Source: Allobosea sp. (GTDB taxonomy: Bacteria > Pseudomonadota > Alphaproteobacteria > Rhizobiales > Beijerinckiaceae). From it: 64,000 nucleotides of DNA. Location of the stretch: NCBI GenBank assembly GCA_024231975.1, contig JAAEQB010000050.1, positions 124,001 to 188,000 of the forward strand, in the 5' to 3' direction. Below are positions 25,146 through 36,978 of this stretch, in pieces; within the stretch, counting starts at the first letter, position 1; the number at the start of each line of letters is the position of its first letter. Under the pieces are notes generated by a model that did no database searches, was not told where the DNA came from, and saw nothing but the letters and a program-made list of their open reading frames with translations. A program made the position numbers and the translations under genes.

Positions 25146-25160
25146 GTAACAACAAGTTAC
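25146..25160. promoter_or_regulatory. candidate HxlR operator
   Basis: GTAAC-N5-GTTAC is a perfect inverted repeat in the 122-base gap between the HxlR and GST genes. It is enclosed by ATACCGG (25131-25137) and CCGGTAT (25161-25167), another inverted pair with a slightly shifted centre. The location suits a shared operator; the assignment is inference. Confidence 0.5.
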
Positions 25161-25225
25161 CCGGTATACAAAAGTTATCCCGCCTCCTACCCCTGAGCCG
25201 CCCGCCAACACGGAGACGGATCAGC

Positions 25226-25837
25226 ATGAAACTCTACTACGCCCCCGGCGCCTGCTCGCTCTCGCCCCATATCGCGCTGCGCGAGGCCGGCCTGCCCTTT
25301 GCGCTCGAGAAGGTCGACACCAAGACCAAGACGACCGAGACCGGCGCTGACTTCACCACCGTCAATCCGCGCGGCTATGTCCCGGCGCTGGAACTCGACA
25401 ACGGCGAGGTGCTCACCGAGGGCGCCGCGATCGTGCAGTACATCGCCGATCTGAAGCCTGAGGCGGAAATCGCACCGAAGGCCGGCACGCTCGCCCGCGC
25501 GCGGCTGCAGGAAGAACTCAACTTCATCTCGTCCGAGCTGCACAAGGGCTTCAGCCCACTGTTCAACAGCTCGGACAGCGAGGCGAACAGGGAGGCTGCC
25601 AAGCAAAAGCTTGCACGCCGTTTCGACAACGTCGAAGCCAAGCTCGCCGACGGCCGCTCCTATTTGCTGGGCGAGCGTTTCAGCGTCGCCGACGGCTATC
25701 TGTTCACCGTGGCGAACTGGGGCGGCCATGTCGGCTTCCCGCTCGACCGCTGGCCAAAGGTCCAGGCCTTGATGGCCCGCGTCGCGGAGCGCGCGACGGT
25801 GCAGGCCGCGATGAAGGCCGAAGGCCTGGTGAAATAG
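25226..25837 (+). CDS. beta-class glutathione S-transferase
   Basis: A 203-residue GST. The N-terminal thioredoxin-like domain starts MKLYYAPGACSLSPHIALRE with Cys10, the residue that replaces Tyr or Ser in bacterial beta-class enzymes. NPRGYVPALELD and the EGAAIVQYIAD segment form the glutathione site. The C-terminal helical domain carries FSVADGYLFTVANW. It likely conjugates electrophiles in the cytoplasm and is probably controlled by the divergent HxlR gene. Confidence 0.95.
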   Translation: MKLYYAPGACSLSPHIALREAGLPFALEKVDTKTKTTETGADFTTVNPRGYVPALELDNGEVLTEGAAIVQYIADLKPEAEIAPKAGTLARARLQEELNFISSELHKGFSPLFNSSDSEANREAAKQKLARRFDNVEAKLADGRSYLLGERFSVADGYLFTVANWGGHVGFPLDRWPKVQALMARVAERATVQAAMKAEGLVK

Positions 25838-25841
25838 GGCT

Positions 25842-26225
25842 ATGGAACCGCGCTTTGCCGAGATCGTCGCGGCACTCGGCGACTATTTCGACGGGCTCCA
25901 CCACAGCGATGCCGACAAGCTCGGGCAGCTCTTCCACCCGCAGGCGATCTACGCCTGCGGCACGGAGGGCAGCCTGACCCATCTGACCATGTCGGAGTAC
26001 CTGCCGATGGTGGCGAAGCGGCCCTCGCCCGCCAGCCGTGGCGAGGCCCGCCGCGACCGCATCCTCTCGATCGAGTTCGCCGGGCCGGTCACCGCGCTGG
26101 CCCGCGTCGAATGCGCGATCGGCGCGAAGCGCTTCACCGACCTGCTCAGCTTCATCAAGCTGGACGGGCGCTGGCGCCTGATCGCCAAGGTCTTCCATTT
26201 CGACCTCGACCAGGCAGCCGCCTGA
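25842..26225 (+). CDS. NTF2-like (nuclear transport factor 2 family) protein
   Basis: A 127-residue single-domain protein with the cone-shaped NTF2 fold signature: an N-terminal helix YFDGLHHSDADKLGQLFHPQAIY, then strands ending in LLSFIKLDGRWRLIAKVFH. It resembles putative lumazine-binding/NTF2 proteins that bind or transform small molecules. Only four bases separate it from the GST gene, so both are probably on one mRNA and linked to the same detoxification response. Confidence 0.85.
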   Translation: MEPRFAEIVAALGDYFDGLHHSDADKLGQLFHPQAIYACGTEGSLTHLTMSEYLPMVAKRPSPASRGEARRDRILSIEFAGPVTALARVECAIGAKRFTDLLSFIKLDGRWRLIAKVFHFDLDQAAA

Positions 26226-26466
26226 GCAACGAAGAGACGCAGCCGTCGGCGAAATTTGACGCCGACGGCTGATCGGCGGCTTCGCCAGCCTTGTGACGCA
26301 CAGTCACCCGAATGTCGTACGACCTGCCTAGGACTCCCGTCAGCCAGGTGGGGAAACCGGCACGGAGAAGCACGCGCGTCCAGTGCCGGACCTGCGTGCC
26401 GCCGCTCGCCGTGACGTCTCGACCCGGCCGCAGACGCGACCGCGCACCCTTGTCGGAGTCGAGAGC

Positions 26467-28173
26467 ATGCAAGTCGACATTTTCACGCAGGTGATCGTGC
26501 CTGTGATCGGCGGCCTGGGCATCTTCATGCTCGGCCTCGAATTCATGAGCAACGGCATCCAGAATCTCGCCGTCAACAAGATGCGGGCGCTGCTCGCCAA
26601 GATCGCCGGCACCCCCGTCAAGGGCGTCATGGCCGGCACCTTCATCACCGGCGTGATCCAGTCCTCGACCGCGATGACCGTCATGGTCGTCGGCCTCGTC
26701 AATGCCGGCGTGATCGGCCTGCGGCCCGCCATCTCGGTGATCATGGGCGCCAATATCGGCACGACGCTCGGCAACGGCCTGATCGCGCTGCCGCTCGGCC
26801 CGCTCGGCCTCTTGCTCGCCGGCATCTTCGCGCTGGTCCACATCTTCGCCAAGACCGACAAGGTCAAGAACATCGCCCTCGCCTGCATGGGCTTCGCGCT
26901 GATCTTCTACGGCCTCAACCTGATGACCGGCGGCCTGCGCCCGCTGCGCGCGATGCCCGAGGTGATGAGCGTCATCTCCTCGCTCAAGGCCGACACCTAT
27001 CTCAACCTGATCTACTGCGTGCTGATCGCCGCCGGCATCACCGCGATGATCCACTCCTCCTCGGCGACGATCGGCATCGTCATGGGCCTCGGCGCCGCCG
27101 GCATCCTCGACTGGAAGACTGCCGTCGCCTTCTCGCTCGGCGCCGATCTCGGCACCACCATCACCTCCTGGATGGCCTCGCTCAACCTGTCGAAGAACGC
27201 CAAGCGCGCGGCCTACGCCCATATCTCCTTCAACATCATCGGCGTCGCCGTCACGATACCGCTGTTCTTCGTCTCGATGGACGTGCTGACCTGGGCGATG
27301 CAGTGGTTCGGCGGCAATCCCGGCATCCCGGTCATCAAGGACGGCAAGGAGACCTTCCCGCTCGTCCCCGTCGCGATCGGCCTCTATTCGACCTTCTTCA
27401 ACATCTTCAACACCGTCCTGCTCTTCCCCTTCGTCGGCGTGTTCGAGCGGGTCCTGTCGCGCGTCGGTGCTTCCTCGGTCGACGACATCGAGGATTATTC
27501 GACGCCGCGCTTCCTCGCCAAGGCGACCGACCACGGCCATGCGGTCGCCAATATCCAGAAGGAGACCGGGCGCTATCTCCAGGCGGCGCAGCTCTTCCTC
27601 GACATCGCCCGCGACAAGCCCGACGCGCCACAGAAGAGCGAGGAGCACTACGCCGCGATCGACGTGCTCAACCGCGACATCCGCGCCTACACCTCGGGCA
27701 TGTTCACGCCGGAGATGCCCTATGCCCGCGCCGACCTGGTCGCGAGCCTGATCGAGGAGGAGGACTTCACCGCCAGCCTCGGCGAGACCCTCTACCAGAT
27801 CGCCCGCCGCATCGAGCGCCAGCCCTTCGGCGCACCGGGCCGAGCGATCGTCGACAGCATCGTCGACCAGGTCGCCGATGCCATGCGCGCCGTTGTCCCG
27901 GCCGGACAGGATGCACCGCTCGTCTCGGCTGACGCCGAGCCGCGCATCGCCGCCCTGTCGGCCGTCCGCGAGCGCTGCCTGCGCCTCGGCGCCGAACTGC
28001 CCTGGGTCGAGCGCGGCGCGATCCTGGCGCTGCTCGGCTCGGCCGAGCGCGCCTATTTCCTGATCGAGCGCATCGACGACGAACGCCGCTCGGTCTCGCG
28101 CGTCGTGCCGGTGTCTGAAACCAGCACGCAGACCCGCGATGCCGGTTTCGGCACCGCCGCCGTGCCGGCTTGA
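26467..28173 (+). CDS. Na/Pi cotransporter family protein
   Basis: A 568-residue membrane protein. Two Na/Pi cotransporter repeats are visible, each with the QSSTA-like motif and a GANIGTT-like motif: GVIQSSTAMTVMV and MGANIGTTLGNG, then IHSSSATIGIVMG and GADLGTTITSW. About eight or nine membrane helices precede a cytoplasmic PhoU-like helical tail (about 340-568). It should import phosphate with sodium, or balance phosphate. I start at ATG 26467; an in-frame extension upstream is Arg/Pro-rich and unlikely. Confidence 0.93.
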   Translation: MQVDIFTQVIVPVIGGLGIFMLGLEFMSNGIQNLAVNKMRALLAKIAGTPVKGVMAGTFITGVIQSSTAMTVMVVGLVNAGVIGLRPAISVIMGANIGTTLGNGLIALPLGPLGLLLAGIFALVHIFAKTDKVKNIALACMGFALIFYGLNLMTGGLRPLRAMPEVMSVISSLKADTYLNLIYCVLIAAGITAMIHSSSATIGIVMGLGAAGILDWKTAVAFSLGADLGTTITSWMASLNLSKNAKRAAYAHISFNIIGVAVTIPLFFVSMDVLTWAMQWFGGNPGIPVIKDGKETFPLVPVAIGLYSTFFNIFNTVLLFPFVGVFERVLSRVGASSVDDIEDYSTPRFLAKATDHGHAVANIQKETGRYLQAAQLFLDIARDKPDAPQKSEEHYAAIDVLNRDIRAYTSGMFTPEMPYARADLVASLIEEEDFTASLGETLYQIARRIERQPFGAPGRAIVDSIVDQVADAMRAVVPAGQDAPLVSADAEPRIAALSAVRERCLRLGAELPWVERGAILALLGSAERAYFLIERIDDERRSVSRVVPVSETSTQTRDAGFGTAAVPA

Positions 28174-28351
28174 ACAGCCTGACATCACCGGGTTGTGGAC
28201 AGGCTGCCTTCGGGCGGCCTGTTTGCTGTTCCAGCTCAATTTCGCCGTGATCGCCCGTGAAGCGAAGCCATCCGCAATGACGGTGCAATCCGCGAATTGT
28301 CGCCTGTCCGGCACAAAGGCGCGGCGATCAATGGCTACGAGGACGACGACG

Positions 28352-28816
28352 ATGATCCCGAGGATACTCTTCCTGCTGGCACCCGCTTTGGCACTGCAGA
28401 CAGCCGCCGCTCTCGCCGATGACGGTCTGACCTGGGGCGTCCGGCAGGATGCGGACGGAATCGTCGTCGCCTATGAGATGCCGGAGAGCGACGACCAGCG
28501 CCTGTTCTTCTCCTGCGACTTCGCCAGCAAGAGCCTGACCGTGCGGATTCCTTTCTTCAAGGAAGGCATGAAGGACAACACCGTCACGACCGCCAAATTC
28601 TCGTCGAGCGGCGGGCAGGCTGACGTCGGCATGAAGCTGATCAGCGACGAGATGGGTAATCACTTCGAAGCGACGACGACGCTGACACCCGCGCTCCAGG
28701 CCGTGCTGCGCAAGGGTAAGAGCCTGACCCTGCGCGTCGAGGGCGAGACGCAGAACTTCCCGCTCGCCGCCGGACAGAAGGGCTTTGCCGTGCTGGCGCA
28801 GCGCTGCGGCGGCTGA
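28352..28816 (+). CDS. secreted hypothetical protein
   Basis: A 154-residue protein with a signal peptide (MIPRILFLLAPALALQTAAALA). The mature part has two cysteines (in FFSCDFAS and AQRCGG), likely a disulphide, and a beta-rich composition. I recognise no named domain. A GAGGA site lies eight bases before this ATG; another ATG at 28331 would add seven residues. The upstream 178 bases to the transporter contain no gene I can support. Confidence 0.65.
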   Translation: MIPRILFLLAPALALQTAAALADDGLTWGVRQDADGIVVAYEMPESDDQRLFFSCDFASKSLTVRIPFFKEGMKDNTVTTAKFSSSGGQADVGMKLISDEMGNHFEATTTLTPALQAVLRKGKSLTLRVEGETQNFPLAAGQKGFAVLAQRCGG

Positions 28817-28904
28817 GCAGCCGCCGCTTCCGGACAGAGCAAGGGGCAGGCTGAGCCGCATCGGGCAAGACCCGAACGCGCACAGCGTGCCGTCGGCAGC
28901 AGGA

Positions 28905-30104
28905 CTAACCGGCTCTGGCCGCGCGGAAGCCGTGGCTCTTCGCAGCCCACGAGACCGCGAATGTAGCGATCAGAAGCACCGCCAGCACCCACGGGAACGG
29001 CGCGACGCCGAACCCGCTCAGCAGCAATCCGCCGAGGATGCCGCCACCGGCGATGGCGAGATTCCACGTCGTCACCAGCATCGACTGGGCGACATCCGCG
29101 GCCTTGCCCGCCGCCTTGGCGGAAGCCGTCTGGAACAGCGTCCCGGCTCCCCCAAAGGCCAGCCCCCAGACGGCGACCGCGCCATAGATCACCGCGGGCA
29201 CGGCCCCCGCGATCCCGAGCGCCACCGCGGACAAGCCGAACAGCACGACGCTCGCCAGGACCAGCTCGCGCAGCCAGCGATCGATCAGGGCGCCGGTAAT
29301 CCAGATGCCGAGCAGCGAGGCCAGACCGAAGACCAGCAGCACGACATCGGTCCGCTCCTTGAGGCCGGCCGGTTCCAGGAAGGGCGCGATATAGGTGTAG
29401 AGCGTGTTGTGGGCGAGCACATAGGCGAAGACCACGAACAGGACCGGTCGCACGCCAGGCAGCGTGAAGACCGCCTTCAGCCCGAATTCCTGCCCCCGCT
29501 TCTGGCCGGGAAAATCGGGCACGCTAGCCAGAACCCAGACGACGAGCAGCACCGTCAGCCCGCTCATCACGCCGAAGGTCCAGCGCCAGCCCAGCAGCGT
29601 GCCGAGAAAGGTTCCCGTCGGGATGCCGAGCGAAAGCGCCAGCGGCGCGCCCACCATGGCGATGGCGATCGCACGGCCCTGCAAATGGTCGGGTACCATG
29701 CGCGCGGCATAGCCGGCCGCCAGCGCCCAGAGCAGCCCGGCGCTCATGCCCGCAACGAAACGGGCGACCAGCGTGACGGCATAGCTCTCGGAGATGGCCG
29801 TCACCGTGTTGACGACGGCAAAGCCGCCAATGGCGAGCAGCAGCAATGTGCGCCGCCGCCAGCTCTGAGTGGCGATCGTCAGGGGAATGGCTGAGACGAG
29901 CGAGCCGACGGCGTAGGCGGTGACGAGCTGGCCGATCAGCGCCTCGGATTGTCCGAGGCTCCCTGCCATTTGTGGGAGCAGCCCCGATGGCAGGATTTCG
30001 GTCAGGAGCGTGATGAAGGCCGCCATGGCGAGCGCCAGCAGGCCGCCTAGTGGCAGCCTCGCCTCGCTCGTGCCGGCCGAGATCGTGTTCGTCGCTGATG
30101 TCAT
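28905..30104 (-). CDS. MFS transporter, sugar efflux/drug resistance type
   Basis: A 399-residue protein with 12 predicted membrane helices. N-terminal TEILPSGLLPQMAGSLGQSEALIGQLVTAYAVGS is typical of the DHA1 (AraJ/Bcr-like) group; the loop 2-3 motif here is SWRRRTLLLLAIGGFA. The start is ATG 30104 (MTSATNTISAG), as longer in-frame sequence runs into the control region. It is divergent from a LysR gene 117 bases away and is probably its target. Substrate cannot be read from the sequence. Confidence 0.9.
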   Translation of the reverse strand: MTSATNTISAGTSEARLPLGGLLALAMAAFITLLTEILPSGLLPQMAGSLGQSEALIGQLVTAYAVGSLVSAIPLTIATQSWRRRTLLLLAIGGFAVVNTVTAISESYAVTLVARFVAGMSAGLLWALAAGYAARMVPDHLQGRAIAIAMVGAPLALSLGIPTGTFLGTLLGWRWTFGVMSGLTVLLVVWVLASVPDFPGQKRGQEFGLKAVFTLPGVRPVLFVVFAYVLAHNTLYTYIAPFLEPAGLKERTDVVLLVFGLASLLGIWITGALIDRWLRELVLASVVLFGLSAVALGIAGAVPAVIYGAVAVWGLAFGGAGTLFQTASAKAAGKAADVAQSMLVTTWNLAIAGGGILGGLLLSGFGVAPFPWVLAVLLIATFAVSWAAKSHGFRAARAG

Positions 30105-30177
30105 GGCTGTAGCGCCTTCGAAAATGGGTCGGCGCTTCAGGTAACTGGTTCCCAGTGAGCGAAAAACAGGACACAAC

Positions 30178-30206
30178 TCATGACACTTTGGACATTTCCG
30201 TCATGA
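30178..30206. promoter_or_regulatory. candidate LysR binding site between MFS and LysR genes
   Basis: TCATGAC-N15-GTCATGA is a perfect seven-base inverted repeat 16 bases before the LysR start. LysR proteins bind interrupted palindromes in such divergent gaps and usually repress their own gene while activating the partner. Confidence 0.5.
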
Positions 30207-30221
30207 TCGGGTGACCGCCAC

Positions 30222-31109
30222 ATGGACAGCCTCGGAGCGCTCTTCGCCTTTGTGCATGCGGCCGAAGCCGATGGCTTCACCGAGGCCGGCCGCAAGCTCG
30301 GCATCTCAGCCTCGGCCGTCAGCAAGGCGGTGGCACGGCTGGAAGAGCGACTCGGCGCCAGGCTGTTCCACCGCTCGACCCGCAGCGTCACGCTGACGCC
30401 GGAGGGCGCGATGTTCCTCGAACGCTGCCGGCGCATCCTCTGCGAATATGAAGCCGCCGAGCTCGAACTCTCGCGTAGCCGGGCGACGCCCCAAGGCAAG
30501 CTGCGCGTCAGCCTGCCCTCGATGAGCATGATCCCGATCGCGAAATTTGCCGCCTTCAAGCGGCGCCACCCGGAGATCGAGCTCGAGCTCGATGCCACCG
30601 ACCGGGTGGTCGACGTCATCGGCGAAGGCTTCGATGTCGTGCTCCGCACCGGCGAGCATGCCGATTCCCGATTGATGACCCGCACGCTCGGCCATTTCAG
30701 CCAGGCTCTGGTCGGCTCACCCGACTATTTCCGCCGGATGGGCACGCCCGAGGCGCCGGAAGACCTCGCCCGGCACACCTGCCTCGTCTATCGCTATGCC
30801 AATACGGGCAAGCTCCACCAATGGCCCTTGTCCAGAATGGGCGAGCCCGCGCAGGTCGAGATCCAGCCCAGCGTGGTGACGAACGCGCTCGAAGCGCAGA
30901 TCGGCCTTGCCGAAAGCGGGCTCGGTATCGCCTGCGTTCCCGATCTATCCGTCGCCGAGCATCTGCAGCGCGGCTCGCTCGTCCGCATCCTCGAGAGCTA
31001 TGTCGAGGCGCAGACCAAGCTCAGCGTGATGTGGCCTGCGAGCCGCTACGCCTCGCCGAAGCTGCGAGCCTTCGTCGACTTCGCAGCGGAGGAATTCCTG
31101 GCCGCGTAA
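30222..31109 (+). CDS. LysR-family transcriptional regulator
   Basis: A 295-residue LysR regulator. The winged helix-turn-helix is at residues about 3-62 (GFTEAGRKLGISASAVSKAVARLEERLGARLFHRSTR). The effector domain (about 90-295) belongs to the CrgA-like group. It is expected to control the divergent MFS gene. No coinducer can be inferred. Confidence 0.93.
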   Translation: MDSLGALFAFVHAAEADGFTEAGRKLGISASAVSKAVARLEERLGARLFHRSTRSVTLTPEGAMFLERCRRILCEYEAAELELSRSRATPQGKLRVSLPSMSMIPIAKFAAFKRRHPEIELELDATDRVVDVIGEGFDVVLRTGEHADSRLMTRTLGHFSQALVGSPDYFRRMGTPEAPEDLARHTCLVYRYANTGKLHQWPLSRMGEPAQVEIQPSVVTNALEAQIGLAESGLGIACVPDLSVAEHLQRGSLVRILESYVEAQTKLSVMWPASRYASPKLRAFVDFAAEEFLAA

Positions 31110-31140
31110 TCCCGCTGCCTTGCCGGCAACGGGTCGGCGA

Positions 31141-34890
<3,750 letters not shown>

Positions 34891-34895
34891 CAGGC

Positions 34896-35807
34896 TTACT
34901 CCGCCGCCACCTGCTGCGCCCGCGCCTTCTCCGGCTTCAAGCCGACGAGATGGCAGATCGCATAGACCAGGTCGGCCTTGTTCATCGTGTAGAAATGCAG
35001 GTCGGAGACGCCGCGATCGATCAGGTCGAGCACCTGCTCGGCGCAGACGGCGGCGGCAACCAGCCGGCGGGTCGCGGCATCGTCCTCCAGCCCCTCGAAG
35101 CGGTCGGCCAGCCATTGCGGCACGCTTGCCCCGGTCTTGCGGGCAAAGCCGGCGGTCTGCTTGAAGTTCTGGACAGGGACGATGCCCGGCAGGATCGGGA
35201 TCTCGATGCCGCGCGAGCGGACCTTGTCGAGATAGCGGAAATAGACGTCGTTATCGAAGAAGAACTGGGTGATCGCCCGGGTCGCACCGGCATCGACCTT
35301 CTTCTTCAGCGCATCGATGTCGGCATCGAGCGAGGCGGCTTCCGGGTGCTTCTCCGGATAGGCCGAGACGGTGACCTCGAACTCGCCGATCTTGCGGATG
35401 CCTTCGACCAGGTCCGAGGTCTGGTGATAGCCCTCGGGGTGCGGCTCGTAGGTGGTGCCGAGCCCTCCCGCCGGATCGCCGCGCAGCGCCACGATATGGC
35501 GCACGCCCGCCGCCCAATAGGAGCGGATGACGTCATCGACCTCGTCGGTGCTGGCAGAAACGCAGGTCAGATGCGCGGCCGGCTTCAAGCCGGTCTCGTC
35601 GATCATGCGCTTGACGGTGTTGTGGGTGCGCTCGCGAGTCGAGCCGCCGGCGCCATAAGTCACCGAGACGAAGGCCGGGCCGAGCGGCTCCAGCCGGCGC
35701 ACGCTCTCCCAGAGATTGACCTCCATCTCCTCGTTCTTCGGCGGGAAGAACTCGAAGGAGACGCGCGGACGGCGCGAGCCGTGGCGGCTGGGGCGGAAAG
35801 CGTTCAT
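34896..35807 (-). CDS. metF: methylenetetrahydrofolate reductase MetF
   Basis: A 303-residue FAD enzyme of the TIM-barrel MTHFR family that makes methyltetrahydrofolate for MetH. VSFEFFPPKN, VSVTYGAGGSTRERT, HLTCVSAS, ALRGDP, ITQFFFDND and LPGIVPV are all canonical. I start at ATG 35807, which overlaps the stop of the regulator gene by one base (TGATG); a GTG three bases earlier is possible. With metH and the ArsR-type gene it forms a three-gene methionine operon. Confidence 0.97.
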   Translation of the reverse strand: MNAFRPSRHGSRRPRVSFEFFPPKNEEMEVNLWESVRRLEPLGPAFVSVTYGAGGSTRERTHNTVKRMIDETGLKPAAHLTCVSASTDEVDDVIRSYWAAGVRHIVALRGDPAGGLGTTYEPHPEGYHQTSDLVEGIRKIGEFEVTVSAYPEKHPEAASLDADIDALKKKVDAGATRAITQFFFDNDVYFRYLDKVRSRGIEIPILPGIVPVQNFKQTAGFARKTGASVPQWLADRFEGLEDDAATRRLVAAAVCAEQVLDLIDRGVSDLHFYTMNKADLVYAICHLVGLKPEKARAQQVAAE

Positions 35808-36820
35808 CACGCAACCTCACGATCGAACTGACGAATCGGAAAATCACCCTGGAGGCGCCGATCGCGCCCGCGCCAGAGCATGACGCCGAGCTGGCCGCAA
35901 GCACCATCGGGCGCGGTGACCTCCTCGGCGAGATCGCAGTCGAGACCGGCCTCGGCGAACCAGGCGACGATCTCGTCCTGCTCGAAGCCGAGTCGGCGAT
36001 GGGCGTGCTCGGTCCGCAGGAACTCCATCTCGTGCGGCGCGAAATCGACCAGGATCAGCCGCCCGCCGGGCGACAACAGCGCCGCGGCCTCGCGCAGGGC
36101 GCGGGCCGGATCGTCGAGGAAGTGCAGCACCTGGTGCACGATCACCAGGTCGAACGAGCCGCGCGCGAAGGGCAGCGCATAGATATCGCCCTGGCGCAGC
36201 TCGACCCGCGACAGGCCGGCCTTTTCGAGGTTGGCGCGCGCCACCGCCAGCATGGCGTGGCTGGCATCGACGCCGACCGCGCGGGCAGCCTTGGGCGCGA
36301 GGCGCTCCAGCATGCGCCCGGTGCCGGTGCCGAGATCGAGCAGCGCCTGCAGCGGCATCTCGCCCACGGCGGCCTCGACAGCCGCCTCCACGGCAGCGTC
36401 GGGCACGTGCAGCGAGCGGAGCTGATCCCATTCGCGCGCGACATTGGCGAAATAGGATTGCGCCGCCGCAGCCCGCGATGCCCGCACAGCAGTGAGTCGC
36501 TCGCGGTCGGCCACCAGAACCGGATCGGCGGGATCGAGGTCGCGGGCGAGCGTCAGCGCCAGTGCGCCGCCCGGCGTCGCGTCGTCGAGCCGGAAGAAGG
36601 CGAAGGCGCCTTCCCGCGAGCGGCGCAGCAACCCGGCTTCCGCCATCAGCTTGAGATGACGCGAGATTCGCGGCTGCGACTGGCCGAGAATGTCGGTGAG
36701 ATCGGAGACCGAGAGCTCGCCTTCCGCCAGCAACGCCAGGATCCGCAGGCGTGTCTCCTCGCCCGCCGCGCGCAGGCAGCCCAGCAAGGTCGGCAGCGAA
36801 TGGTGGAAGCGGCTGGTCAC
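35807..36820 (-). CDS. ArsR-family regulator fused to a SAM-dependent methyltransferase (SahR-like)
   Basis: A 337-residue fusion. Residues about 8-80 are an ArsR winged helix (EETRLRILALLAEGELSVSDLTDILGQSQPRISRHLKLM). Residues about 130-320 are a class I methyltransferase domain with LLDLGTGTGRML and DLVIVHQVLHFLDDP. Such fusions precede methionine-cycle genes in alphaproteobacteria, where related ArsR regulators are described as sensing S-adenosylhomocysteine (SahR). The methyltransferase domain may serve as the ligand sensor, an inference. Start is GTG at 36820 with GAGGTG upstream. It is the first gene of the operon. Confidence 0.88.
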   Translation of the reverse strand: MTSRFHHSLPTLLGCLRAAGEETRLRILALLAEGELSVSDLTDILGQSQPRISRHLKLMAEAGLLRRSREGAFAFFRLDDATPGGALALTLARDLDPADPVLVADRERLTAVRASRAAAAQSYFANVAREWDQLRSLHVPDAAVEAAVEAAVGEMPLQALLDLGTGTGRMLERLAPKAARAVGVDASHAMLAVARANLEKAGLSRVELRQGDIYALPFARGSFDLVIVHQVLHFLDDPARALREAAALLSPGGRLILVDFAPHEMEFLRTEHAHRRLGFEQDEIVAWFAEAGLDCDLAEEVTAPDGACGQLGVMLWRGRDRRLQGDFPIRQFDREVA

Positions 36821-36850
36821 CGGCGAGCACCTCGAAAATCTGTGAAAGAT

Positions 36851-36866
36851 ATAAAGATATCTTTAT
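36851..36866 (-). promoter_or_regulatory. palindromic operator upstream of the ArsR-metF-metH operon
   Basis: ATAAAGATATCTTTAT is a perfect 16-bp palindrome, 31 bases upstream of the regulator start codon. ArsR-type repressors bind such A/T-rich palindromes, and ATATAAAGA-like sites are reported for methionine-cycle ArsR regulators. In this GC-rich DNA a perfect 16-bp A/T palindrome is very unlikely by chance. Confidence 0.78.
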
Positions 36867-36978
36867 GTCAGATACGAGAGAGATGCAAGCCACTTGTCCG
36901 ATGTTTCAGTCGGCACCGACGGATCAAACAAACGTGGAGGCCCCTCTGTCATACGAGAGCAGACCCCGCGCGCTCGCC

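Noticed and set aside
26155..28314. 719-codon open frame opposite the Na/Pi cotransporter gene
   Set aside because: Very Asp/Arg/Gly-rich antisense frame with no domain; the transporter on the other strand has clear repeats.
36820..36978. A SAM- or SAH-binding riboswitch before the methionine operon
   Set aside because: I looked for a conserved riboswitch-like fold between 36821 and 36978 and found only the palindromic operator. A covariance-model search would be decisive.
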